Shown here piece by piece: positions 25,351 to 33,664 of a stretch of 64,000 nucleotides of DNA. Source of the stretch: Actinoplanes philippinensis. GTDB lineage: Bacteria > Actinomycetota > Actinomycetes > Mycobacteriales > Micromonosporaceae. The DNA lies in the NCBI RefSeq assembly GCF_900113015.1, contig NZ_FONV01000006.1:310001-374000 (forward strand), given 5' to 3'. The notes below the pieces were generated by a model. The model was given only the letters and a program-made list of their open reading frames with translations. It did not search any database and was not told the DNA's origin. Numbering within the stretch: the first letter of the stretch is position 1; every line of letters begins with the position of its first letter. The position numbers were made by a program, and so were the translations under genes.

Positions 25351-26550
25351 TCAGGCGTTCCGGGTGACCCGGTCGTCGGCGGACGGGCCCAGGCTGCCCC
25401 GGGCCGTCGGCACGAACCGGCGGGCCGACCGGACCAGGCACACCGCGCCGGCCAGCACGATCCAGCCCCGCTCCCGGACCGGACGCGACTCGTCGGGCGC
25501 CAGAACCGCCGACTGGCGGGTGCTGTCGTGGACGATCGTGCGCTGCTTCCAGCTCAGGTCGGTGGCGGTCAGTTCGCCGGAGTCGTCGAGGCTCAGCAGG
25601 ACATGCTGGCGGCTCACCGCCCGCAGCCGCTCCGGGTCGGCGGTCACGTCGGCGAGCAGGTCGAGGCTGATGCCGTCGGCGGTCAGGCCGCGGCCCACCA
25701 CCACCGGGTCGCCGCTCTCGACCAGGAATCGGTGCCAGACGACCGTACGGCTGAGGTCGGTGACCTTGATCTCGGCCCATGCCAGCCGAGGCTGTCCGTC
25801 GTGCAGCGGCCCGCCGCACTCCCAGCACGCCGGGCGGCCGTCACGGCCCGGCACCGGGATCATCTGCCGCTCCCGGTCCGGGTTGCGCGCCGTCCAGCAG
25901 CGGGGGTTGCGACACTGCCAGCGGAACCGGAACCACGCCAGCCGATGATCGTGGCGATCCGACGAGAAGCCGAACCCGCGCAGCAGGTCGGCCTCCTCGC
26001 TGTGCGTCTTGACGTGGTCGTCCTCCGGCTTCACCCCGGACGGCACGAACCGCATCGCGTCGCCGGTCAGGCGCGGCTTCAGGAATCGTTGCGGGTCGTC
26101 CTCGATCCAGCGGGCGCTGCGCCGGTGGCCCCGGAAAAGATCGCCGCTCAGCACGAAACGGCGTTCGGCGGCGGCGAGATCAAGAATCCACGGATCGGCG
26201 TACGACTCGACGATGAAATCGAATTCACGATTGAGGGAATCCCATTCGCCGGAGGCGTCACAATCGTCGAAACGGTGCCGCAGACTGCGGTCGGCGACCA
26301 GCACGAGATCGGCGGCCTTACCGTGCTGACGGCGCCACTCCGCGATCACCCGCCGCAGCCGGGACGCCGCCGGACGGCCACCGGACCGGCCTTCCACCGG
26401 CAGGTCCGCCATCCGGCAGACATTCGACGCATCGATCACCACCCGGCCGCGGACCGCGCTCCGCACCGTGTCGTCCCCGTTCTCCACGGAGTCGTCCCCG
26501 TTCTCCACGGACGAGAACAATAGTTGAGGAACACCGCCGGACGCGGTCAC
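25351..26550 (-). CDS. NYN RNase / zinc ribbon / FHA fusion protein
   Basis: 399 aa with three modules in order. Residues about 36-160 look like a Zc3h12a-type NYN/PIN ribonuclease: VVIDASN (D40), ADPWILD (D119, D124) and SGDLF (D137) give the acidic metal site. Residues about 211-247 are a zinc ribbon (C213, C218, C242, C245). Residues about 282-365 are an FHA domain, which binds phosphothreonine: VVVGRG (R287) and AVSRQH (S313, R314, H316). GTG 26550 opens the operon; GTG codons inside a 21-bp in-frame duplication (26470-26511) are possible later starts. With the kinase at the operon end, this reads as an RNase controlled by phosphorylation. Confidence 0.75.
   Translation of the reverse strand: MTASGGVPQLLFSSVENGDDSVENGDDTVRSAVRGRVVIDASNVCRMADLPVEGRSGGRPAASRLRRVIAEWRRQHGKAADLVLVADRSLRHRFDDCDASGEWDSLNREFDFIVESYADPWILDLAAAERRFVLSGDLFRGHRRSARWIEDDPQRFLKPRLTGDAMRFVPSGVKPEDDHVKTHSEEADLLRGFGFSSDRHDHRLAWFRFRWQCRNPRCWTARNPDRERQMIPVPGRDGRPACWECGGPLHDGQPRLAWAEIKVTDLSRTVVWHRFLVESGDPVVVGRGLTADGISLDLLADVTADPERLRAVSRQHVLLSLDDSGELTATDLSWKQRTIVHDSTRQSAVLAPDESRPVRERGWIVLAGAVCLVRSARRFVPTARGSLGPSADDRVTRNA
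26470..26511. repeat. 21-bp in-frame tandem duplication
   Basis: A 21-bp unit is present twice (26470-26490 and 26491-26511), giving VENGDDS-VENGDDT near the N-terminus of the NYN/FHA protein. It lies before the nuclease domain and may be recent slippage. Confidence 0.75.
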
Positions 26551-26605
26551 TCAATCGGGTCATACATTTCCATTCGACGAAACGGCATCATTAGGCTCCG
26601 TCGTC

Positions 26606-27457
26606 GTGAAAACCGCTTCCACCGGCGCGGCCGGCTGCCTGTCGCTGGTCGCCTTCTGCCTGTCGCCGGTGGCGGGGTCCACGCTGGCCATGCCGGCCAC
26701 CGCCCTGTACGTGTCCCGCCACTACCCGGCCGAGCTGGACAAATCGGATCACTGGTTGTTGTTCGCGTGCCTGTCGCTGCCGCTCGCCGGGCTGATCGCG
26801 TGGTGGACCGCTCGCCGCCGGGAACGGGTGGCGCTGACCGTCACCGTGCGAGCCGTCACCCTCCTGGTCGCCGCCTTCGCCGTCACGATGTGGACGCTGG
26901 AGCACTACGCCGTCCCCGTCGAACTGCTCAGCTTCGTGCCGATCCTCACCGGCTGGGCCGCGATCCTGCTCCTGCTCGTGCTGCTGCCACTGCTCAACAG
27001 GATGTTCCCCGCGCCCCTGCGACCGTCGGCGGCCGGCGCGCCGGTCTCGTACCGCCGTCCGTCCCCGGGCTCCCGCTCCTCGTCCGGTCACCGACCCGGT
27101 TCGCGATCCCGCTCCGCTTCCCGTTCGGCCTCCGGCTCCGGCGGCGGGCAACAGCGCGGGCCACGCCACACCGACTCCCCGCGCCGCTCCCAGGACGGCC
27201 AGCCTCAGTACCGCTCCCGCGACGGCCAGCCTCAGTACCGTTCCCGCGACGGCCAGCCGGACCATCGGAAGGCTCGTCCCACACCCCCGCGCAGCGACGG
27301 CACACCGCGATACCGCAGCGCCCCCACCGACCGGCCCGGTCACCAGGCGGCCCGGCCCCGGCAGGGCGACGGCAGACCCCAGTACCGCGCCGAGCCACCG
27401 GCACCGCCACCGCGCCGCCCCTCCGGCGACGGAAAGCCCGTCTACCGCGACGACTGA
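26606..27457 (+). CDS. membrane protein with repetitive basic tail
   Basis: 283 aa. Residues 1-135 hold four hydrophobic segments (for example GCLSLVAFCLSPVAGSTLA and FVPILTGWAAILLLLVLLPL). The C-terminal half is disordered, Arg/Ser/Pro/Gln-rich, with repeats of the type RDGQPQYRS and a related end (DGRPQYRAE, DGKPVYRDD). The tail is strongly positive and so probably cytoplasmic and able to bind acidic surfaces such as nucleic acid. GTG 26606. It is divergent from the five-gene operon with only 55 bp between, so the promoters overlap. Function unknown. Confidence 0.7.
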   Translation: MKTASTGAAGCLSLVAFCLSPVAGSTLAMPATALYVSRHYPAELDKSDHWLLFACLSLPLAGLIAWWTARRRERVALTVTVRAVTLLVAAFAVTMWTLEHYAVPVELLSFVPILTGWAAILLLLVLLPLLNRMFPAPLRPSAAGAPVSYRRPSPGSRSSSGHRPGSRSRSASRSASGSGGGQQRGPRHTDSPRRSQDGQPQYRSRDGQPQYRSRDGQPDHRKARPTPPRSDGTPRYRSAPTDRPGHQAARPRQGDGRPQYRAEPPAPPPRRPSGDGKPVYRDD

Positions 27458-27554
27458 CCACACCGGTCACCGGCCGGCGCCGTCCCGGGGCGGGGTCGAC
27501 GGCGCCGGCCACCGAGGAGCCGGACTGCCGCCTCCGGAAGGCACACTGGACGGC

Positions 27555-28124
27555 ATGCCGACGACCACGATTGCCGCGCTCGCCGCCGACCCGTCACCGC
27601 TGGCCCGGGCGATCACCGTGGACGGGGTGCGGCTCACCGTCCGGGGGCTGCTGCCCGGGGACGAGGCGGCGCTGGTCGCGTTCCTGGGCGGGCTGTCGGC
27701 GACGAGCCGGCGGTTCTGGCACGGGGACACCGGCCATGCGGCCGCCGCGGCCGACTGGATCGAGGCGATCGGCCGCTACGACAAGCTGCGGCTGGTCGCG
27801 GTGGACGGCGACGGCCTGGCCGGGGTCGTCGATCTTAGTCTGTCACTGCCGGAGGGGCACGAGATCACGCGGTACGCCGAGCACGGCATCCGACTCGACG
27901 AGGAGCGGACCGCCCGCTGGGGCCCGTGTGTGGCCGACGCGTGGCAGGGCCGTGGCCTGGCCGACGCCCTGATCGCGCCGGCGTGGGAGGCGGTCCGCCT
28001 GCTCGGCCGGGACGTGGTGGTGCTGTTCGGCGGGGTGCACGAGGACAATGTCCGGGCCCGGCGCTTCTATCGGCGTCACGGCTTCACCGAGGTCGGCGCC
28101 GTGGACATGTGGCGGCGGCTATGA
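27555..28124 (+). CDS. GNAT-family acetyltransferase
   Basis: 189 aa with the GCN5 fold: acetyl-CoA loop region VADAWQGRGLADALI (Q/RxxGxG/A type) at about residues 130-145 and the C-terminal ENVRARRFYRRHGF strand-helix typical of GNATs. The substrate is not predictable. ATG 27555. Its 3' end overlaps convergently with the LacI-like gene by six bases. Confidence 0.88.
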   Translation: MPTTTIAALAADPSPLARAITVDGVRLTVRGLLPGDEAALVAFLGGLSATSRRFWHGDTGHAAAAADWIEAIGRYDKLRLVAVDGDGLAGVVDLSLSLPEGHEITRYAEHGIRLDEERTARWGPCVADAWQGRGLADALIAPAWEAVRLLGRDVVVLFGGVHEDNVRARRFYRRHGFTEVGAVDMWRRL

Positions 28125-28955
28125 CGGCCCGGTGCTCTCCCGCCGCAGGACGCGGATCGGCGGGCCCGGGTATTCGGCGGGTTCGGCGCCGTCGAGGGCG
28201 GCGATCACGGCCCGTCCGACGGTGAGCCCGTGCTCGTGCACGTCGATGCTGAGCGCCGACAGTGGCGGCACGGCCAGTTCGCACAGCGGCGAGTCGTCGT
28301 GGACGAGCAGGCTGACACCACCGGGCACGCTGACCCCGGAGCGGATCAGCTCGTGCTCGGCGGCGACGGCCATCACGTCGTTGTCGAACACCACGGCGGT
28401 GGGTGGCGGGTCCCGGTCGAGCAGGGCGCGCACTCCGCGTACCCCCGACTCGGGTCCGTAGTCTCCCTCGACGATGTGGACGAGCACGTCGTGGCGGGTG
28501 GCGGCGGCGTGCATGCCGGCGGTCCGGTCGGCGGTGTGCACCAGGTCGGCCGGGCCGCTGACCCGGCCGATGACCCGGTGGCCGAGTCCGGCGAGCATCT
28601 CGACGGCGATGGTGGCGGCGCCCGCGTCGTCGGTGACGACGCGGGGGAACGACGGGGCGTCGGCCCGGCCGGCGAGCACCGCGGGCAGCCCGAGCCCGGC
28701 CAGGCAGGCGGGCCGGGTGTCGCCGTGGACGAGGTTGACGACGACGACCGCCTGCACGGTCCGGTCGCCGGCCCACCGCCGGTAGGTGTCGAGCTCGGCG
28801 TCGAGGTCGGGCACGACCAGGAGCAGGACGGTGGCGCCGTGCGGGGACAGAGCCTCCTCCATCCCGGCGATGAGCTCCATGATGAACGGCTCGACGCCGA
28901 TCCGGGCGGCGCTGCCGGTGAGGACGAGCCCGATCAGGCCACCCGGTGCGGGCAT
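28119..28955 (-). CDS. LacI-type sensor domain lacking HTH
   Basis: 278 aa matching only the periplasmic-binding-like sugar sensor part of LacI/GalR regulators: GLIGLVLTGSAARIG at the start, FIMELIAGMEEAL, FDNDVMAVAAEHEL, and LVHDDSPLCELAVPPLSAL. The usual 60-residue N-terminal helix-turn-helix is absent, and the ATG at 28955 overlaps the stop of the upstream beta-mannosidase gene (ATGA), so there is no room for it. It therefore cannot bind DNA in the normal way. It may be a sugar-sensing partner, or a truncated regulator kept because of coupling to the mannosidase. Confidence 0.8.
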   Translation of the reverse strand: MPAPGGLIGLVLTGSAARIGVEPFIMELIAGMEEALSPHGATVLLLVVPDLDAELDTYRRWAGDRTVQAVVVVNLVHGDTRPACLAGLGLPAVLAGRADAPSFPRVVTDDAGAATIAVEMLAGLGHRVIGRVSGPADLVHTADRTAGMHAAATRHDVLVHIVEGDYGPESGVRGVRALLDRDPPPTAVVFDNDVMAVAAEHELIRSGVSVPGGVSLLVHDDSPLCELAVPPLSALSIDVHEHGLTVGRAVIAALDGAEPAEYPGPPIRVLRRESTGPS

Positions 28956-31423
28956 CAGCCGACCTCGGCCGGCAGGGTGAGAGCGTTCGCCGAGCGCAGC
29001 ACCTCGGGCGCGCTGAACGCCTCGCCGTCGACGGTGGCCGTGGTGCGGACGGTGAACGTGTGGGTCTCGCCGGGCAGCAGGTCGATCAGCATGTCGTCGA
29101 CGAGGGCGTCGGGGGCGACCCGGTCGGCGAGGACCGCGATGTCGCGGGCGAACGATGCGGCGGTCACGGTCACCGAGTATCCGCCGTCGACGGCGACGGT
29201 GTGCGCCCGGACCGCGGCGGGGTCGTAGCGCAGGTCGGAGTCCTCGGCGAACAGGTGGATCGCACGCAGCCCACCGGCGTCGGCGACCAGCACCTCACGA
29301 TCGGTCTCGGACACGTCGAGCAGTGCGGGGCCGAGATCGATCAGCGCCACCGAGCGTGCGGCCACGTCGAGGCCGGTGACGGTCTCGGCGAGGACGGCGC
29401 CGTCGAAACGGACACGCCGCAGGCGGGCGCTCTCGCGCCAGGGCTCCTCCCGGTCGTTGATCACGGCCAGGACGGTCCGTCCGTCCCGCTCCCGGATCGA
29501 GAGCACCACCGGGGCGTACGCCCGGCGCAGCGCGAACCACGAGGGCTTGAGCCGCCCGGCCGAGTCCACGACGGCCCACGAGGTGACCGGCCAGCAGTCG
29601 TTGAGCTGCCAGATGATGCTGCCCATGGTCCGCGGGGCGTGGCTGCGCAGGTGCTCGACCGCGTACGCGGTGGCCCGCGCCTGGTTGAGCTGGGTGGCCC
29701 AGTGCCAGTCGGAGAAGCCGGCCGGCACCCGCATGTGGTGGGCGAGCCCGCGGTCGAGTTTGCCGTTGCCGTCCTCGGCCTTCTGGTGCAGCAGGAACAC
29801 CGGCGAGTCCTTGCGCAGGTCCTCCGGGGCGATCGCCGAGGTCAGCGTGGCCCAGGTGGGCGGCGCCTGCCAGCCGAACTCGGAGCAGAACCGGGGCACG
29901 AAGTTGTCGTGGTACGTGTAGTCCTCCCGGTTCCAGGCCTCCCACTCGTGCCTGGTCCCGTACCGGTCGTCGTTGGGGTGGACCACCTCGGGGTCGTGAC
30001 CGGGGCTCGACGGGCTGCCCGGGTGGTAGGGGCGGGTCGGGTCCAGCTCGGCCAGCAGCGCCGGGAAGTCCTCGTAGTAGTAGCGAGCGCCCCACGTGCG
30101 CCCGGCCAGCTCGGCCTTCCAGCCCCAGTCCTCGTGGCCCCAGATGTTCTCGTTGCCGCCGTTCCACAGGATCAGCGACGGGTGCGGGGCGAGCCGGGCC
30201 ACGTTCTCCCGGGCCTCGGCGAGGATCTCGGAGCGGATCGGCTCCTCCTCGCTGTAGGCGGCGCAGGCCAGCGGGAAGTCCTGCCAGACCAGCACGCCCC
30301 GTTCGTCGCAGACCTGGTAGAAGTCGTCGGACTCCCAGATGCCGCCGCCCCAGATGCGCAGCAGGTTCGCGTTCGCGGCGACCGCCCGGTCGACGGCGGC
30401 GGTGAGGCTCGCGCGGGTGATCCGGGTGAGCAGGTGGTCCTCGGGGATCCAGTTGAGGCCGCGGACGAAGATCTCCCGCCCGTTGACGACCAGGGTGAAC
30501 CTGCTGCCGTACGCATCGGGGGTCTCGTCGAGACGGACGGACCGGAAACCGACCCGCGCCGCGTGCGTGTCGAGGGTCCCGGATCCGCTGGAGAGGGTGA
30601 CGGCGACGTCGGTGAGCGGTTGGTCACCGTGGCCGGCCGGCCACCAGACCGGCGCGCCGGGGACTTCCAGTTCGAGGAGGGTACGGTCGGCGCCGGGCTC
30701 GATGACCGCCTCGGCGCGCAGGAAACCGGCGGTCAGCTCGACGCGCAGCTGCTCGTCGGTGGCACGCTCGACGGTGACGTGGACGGTCAGCCGGCCGGTG
30801 CGCCCGTCGGTGTCGAGGGTGGCCAGCGGGCGGACCTCGGCGAGCCGGGCGGTGTGCCAGCGCTCCAGGCGCACGCCCTTCCAGATGCCGGCGGTCTGCA
30901 GGTCGGGGCCCCAGTCCCAGCCGAACGAGCAGGCCATCTTGCGGACCGCGTTGAACGGATGGGGGTACGGCCGGGGCCGGCTGCCGACCTGCTCCTCGAT
31001 GCGCTCGGCATGGTCGAGCGCCGAGTCGAAGCGCACGCTGAGCGGGACGCCGCCGCCGGTCAGCAGGTGCCGCACGTCGAAGCGGTAGCCGCGGTGCATG
31101 TTCGCGGTACGGCCCAGCTCCTGGTCGCCGAAGGTGACGGTGGCGACCGTGTCGAGGCCGTCGAAGACGAGGTCGACGCGCTCGCCGGGCCCGGCCGGGG
31201 CCGCGGTCACGGTGGTGTCGTACCGCCAGGCGCTGCGGTGGAACCAGGCGAGATCGGCCTCGTTGCCGCCCAGGTACGGGTCGGGGATCAGGCCGGCGTC
31301 GAGCAGGTCGGTGTGCACGGTGCCGGGGACGGTGGCGGGCAGCGGGGCGGCGGCGATCTCCGGCGGGACCGGTCCACCGGCGGCCCGGACGGTCCAGCCG
31401 GTGTGCAGGTCGGTCTTGTGCAT
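28955..31423 (-). CDS. GH2 beta-mannosidase
   Basis: 822-aa cytoplasmic enzyme of glycoside hydrolase family 2, the length of beta-mannosidases. It removes terminal mannose from beta-1,4-manno-oligosaccharides. The N-terminal beta-sandwich (sugar-binding domain) begins LHTGWTVRAAGGPVPPEI. The acid/base is E425 in NGGNENIWG and the nucleophile E515 in FCSEFGWQ. No signal peptide, so it acts on imported oligomers. ATG 31423. It shares a 108-bp divergent promoter with the alpha-galactosidase and is followed by the HTH-less LacI sensor. Confidence 0.92.
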   Translation of the reverse strand: MHKTDLHTGWTVRAAGGPVPPEIAAAPLPATVPGTVHTDLLDAGLIPDPYLGGNEADLAWFHRSAWRYDTTVTAAPAGPGERVDLVFDGLDTVATVTFGDQELGRTANMHRGYRFDVRHLLTGGGVPLSVRFDSALDHAERIEEQVGSRPRPYPHPFNAVRKMACSFGWDWGPDLQTAGIWKGVRLERWHTARLAEVRPLATLDTDGRTGRLTVHVTVERATDEQLRVELTAGFLRAEAVIEPGADRTLLELEVPGAPVWWPAGHGDQPLTDVAVTLSSGSGTLDTHAARVGFRSVRLDETPDAYGSRFTLVVNGREIFVRGLNWIPEDHLLTRITRASLTAAVDRAVAANANLLRIWGGGIWESDDFYQVCDERGVLVWQDFPLACAAYSEEEPIRSEILAEARENVARLAPHPSLILWNGGNENIWGHEDWGWKAELAGRTWGARYYYEDFPALLAELDPTRPYHPGSPSSPGHDPEVVHPNDDRYGTRHEWEAWNREDYTYHDNFVPRFCSEFGWQAPPTWATLTSAIAPEDLRKDSPVFLLHQKAEDGNGKLDRGLAHHMRVPAGFSDWHWATQLNQARATAYAVEHLRSHAPRTMGSIIWQLNDCWPVTSWAVVDSAGRLKPSWFALRRAYAPVVLSIRERDGRTVLAVINDREEPWRESARLRRVRFDGAVLAETVTGLDVAARSVALIDLGPALLDVSETDREVLVADAGGLRAIHLFAEDSDLRYDPAAVRAHTVAVDGGYSVTVTAASFARDIAVLADRVAPDALVDDMLIDLLPGETHTFTVRTTATVDGEAFSAPEVLRSANALTLPAEVG

Positions 31424-31483
31424 GTCGGGAGACTCCCTGTCGAGTGGGTGCGGGGTTGCCGCCGCGCCGGGGCTCCCACATTC

Positions 31484-31496
31484 TTAAGCAACTGAA
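31484..31496. promoter_or_regulatory. candidate operator between mannosidase and galactosidase
   Basis: TTAAGCAACTGAA matches the perfect palindrome TTAAGCGGCTTAA at 46482-46494 at 10 of 13 positions. TTAA-containing words are rare in DNA this GC-rich, and this one is in the 108-bp divergent promoter. A ROK regulator gene (33661) follows the alpha-galactosidase in the same operon. Confidence 0.4.
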
Positions 31497-31531
31497 CGAA
31501 GTCCGTCAACGCGGGTGGAGCGGAGGTACGG

Positions 31532-33664
31532 GTGGCTGATTTCGTCCATCTGAGCAGGGACGGCGTGAGTGTGGTGCTGGACTGCCGAGGGCCGTCACTG
31601 CCCGCGATCGTGCACTGGGGAGCGGCCCTCGGCCCGGTCGACGAGGCGGAGCTGGCGCTCGCCGCGGCGCCGCAGCCGATCGGGTTCTCCGCGGACGGGA
31701 CGGTCCGGGTGTCGATCCTGCCCGAGCAGTCGGCCGGCTGGCTGGGGCGGCCGGGACTCGCCGGGCACCGGGACGGCCGCGCATGGTCCAGCGCCTTCGT
31801 CGTGTCCGGCATCGATCGGAGCGGAGTGGCCGTACGCATCCATGCTCGTGATCGGGAAGCCGGCCTGGAGCTGACCGCCGACCTGGAGTTGGCGCCCGGC
31901 GGGGTGTTGCGCGCTCGCGCGCGGTTGCGCAGCGTGGCGCCCGGGACGTACTGGCTGGAGCATCTGATGGTGTTCCTGCCGGTGCCGGACCACGCCGTGG
32001 AACTGCTCGACTTCACCGGTCACCACCTGCGCGAACGTTCGCCGCAGCGGACCGCGTTCACGCACGGGCTGCGGGTGCGGGAGAACCGGACCGGGCGCAC
32101 CGGATACGACTCGGCGTATGTGCTGTGCGCCGGGACCGCGGGCTTCGCGAACCGGTCGGGGCAGGTCTGGGGAGTGCACACGGCGTTCTCCGGTGGGGCG
32201 CGGACCATTGCGGAACGTGACTATCACGGGCATGCGGCGCTGGGCGGCGGGGAGTTGCTGCTGCCCGGCGAGGTGGGGCTCGGCGAGGGCGAGTCATACA
32301 CGTCACCGTGGGTGTACGGCGTGTTCGGGGCGGCCGGGCTGGACTCGGTGTCCGGGCGGTTCCACACCTGGCTGCGGTCCCGTCCGCATCATCCCACGCG
32401 GCCGCGGCCGGTCGTGGTCAACACGTGGGAGGCCGTCTACTTCGATCACGACCTGCGGCGGCTGACCGCTCTGGCCCAGGCCGCGGGCGAGGTCGGGGCG
32501 GAGCGGTTCGTGCTCGACGACGGCTGGTTCGGGTCGCGGCGCGACGACACGTCCGGGCTCGGGGACTGGCAGGTGTCGGCCGACGTGTGGCCGGACGGGC
32601 TCGGTCCGCTGATCGCGGTGGTGCGGGGGCTGGGGATGGAGTTCGGGCTGTGGGTGGAGCCGGAGATGGTCAACCCGGACTCGGACCTGGCCCGCGCCCA
32701 CCCGGACTGGATCATGGGGGTCGGTCACCGTCTGCCACCGGCGGCGCGGTCACAGCAGGTCCTGGACCTGCACCACCCCGACGCCTTTCGATACGTGCTC
32801 GGGCGTCTCGACGCGCTGCTGACCGAGAACGACATCGCCTGTCTGAAGTGGGACCACAACCGGGATCTGGTCGAAGCCGGGCATCCCGGCAGTGGGCGGC
32901 CCGGCGTCCACGACCAGACCCTCGCCGTGTACCGGCTGCTCGATGAGCTGCGGGCGCGGCATCCCGGGGTGGAGATCGAGTCGTGCTCGTCCGGCGGCGG
33001 ACGGGTCGATCTGGAGATCCTGGAACGCACCGACCGGATCTGGGCATCGGACTGCATCGACGCGCACGAGCGGGTGGCGATCCAGCGATGGACCTCGCTG
33101 CTGGTGCCCCTGGAGCTGATCGGGTCGCACGTGGGCGCGGCGACCTCGCACGCCACGCACCGCACCCTGCCGCTGGCCACGCGTGCGGCGAGCGCCCTGT
33201 TCGGGCACTTCGGCATCGAGTGGGACCTGTCGGCGGCCACGGCGGAGGAACGGGCCGAACTGGCCGCGTGGATCGCCCTCTACAAGGAGGTACGCGGGCT
33301 GCTGCACACCGGCACGCTGGTGCACGGCGATGTGGCCGACCCCGCGTACACGCTGACCGGCGTGGTCGGCGCGTCCGACGCGCTGTTCGCCCTGACCGCG
33401 ACGGCGACCAGTGTGTCGTACCCACCCGGCGTCCTGACCCTGCCCGGCCTCGACCCGGACCGCCTCTACCACGTCCGCCCGCAGCCACCCGGCGACGTCC
33501 CCGACGGCAACGCCGCAGCCTGGGGCGCTGCGCTACCCTGGTGCACGCCGCAAGGCGTCCGCCTCAGCGGGCGCGCGCTCGGCGCCTCCGGGCTCCGGCC
33601 GCCGGTGCTCTACCCCGACCGTGTCCTGCTCGTCCGTGTGACCCCGACCGAGGTGGCTGAGTGA
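31532..33664 (+). CDS. GH36 alpha-galactosidase
   Basis: 710-aa cytoplasmic alpha-galactosidase of family 36, close to the usual 700-750 aa. It removes alpha-1,6-galactosyl branches, as on galactomannan oligomers, melibiose or raffinose. The catalytic site is intact: nucleophile D441 in LKWDHN and the SDCID motif (D507, D510) with the acid/base. Also seen: VLDDGWFG and WVEPEMVNPDSD. GTG 31532. Its stop overlaps the GTG of the ROK gene, so the two are coupled. It lies divergent from the beta-mannosidase, which points to galactomannan use. Confidence 0.93.
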   Translation: MADFVHLSRDGVSVVLDCRGPSLPAIVHWGAALGPVDEAELALAAAPQPIGFSADGTVRVSILPEQSAGWLGRPGLAGHRDGRAWSSAFVVSGIDRSGVAVRIHARDREAGLELTADLELAPGGVLRARARLRSVAPGTYWLEHLMVFLPVPDHAVELLDFTGHHLRERSPQRTAFTHGLRVRENRTGRTGYDSAYVLCAGTAGFANRSGQVWGVHTAFSGGARTIAERDYHGHAALGGGELLLPGEVGLGEGESYTSPWVYGVFGAAGLDSVSGRFHTWLRSRPHHPTRPRPVVVNTWEAVYFDHDLRRLTALAQAAGEVGAERFVLDDGWFGSRRDDTSGLGDWQVSADVWPDGLGPLIAVVRGLGMEFGLWVEPEMVNPDSDLARAHPDWIMGVGHRLPPAARSQQVLDLHHPDAFRYVLGRLDALLTENDIACLKWDHNRDLVEAGHPGSGRPGVHDQTLAVYRLLDELRARHPGVEIESCSSGGGRVDLEILERTDRIWASDCIDAHERVAIQRWTSLLVPLELIGSHVGAATSHATHRTLPLATRAASALFGHFGIEWDLSAATAEERAELAAWIALYKEVRGLLHTGTLVHGDVADPAYTLTGVVGASDALFALTATATSVSYPPGVLTLPGLDPDRLYHVRPQPPGDVPDGNAAAWGAALPWCTPQGVRLSGRALGASGLRPPVLYPDRVLLVRVTPTEVAE

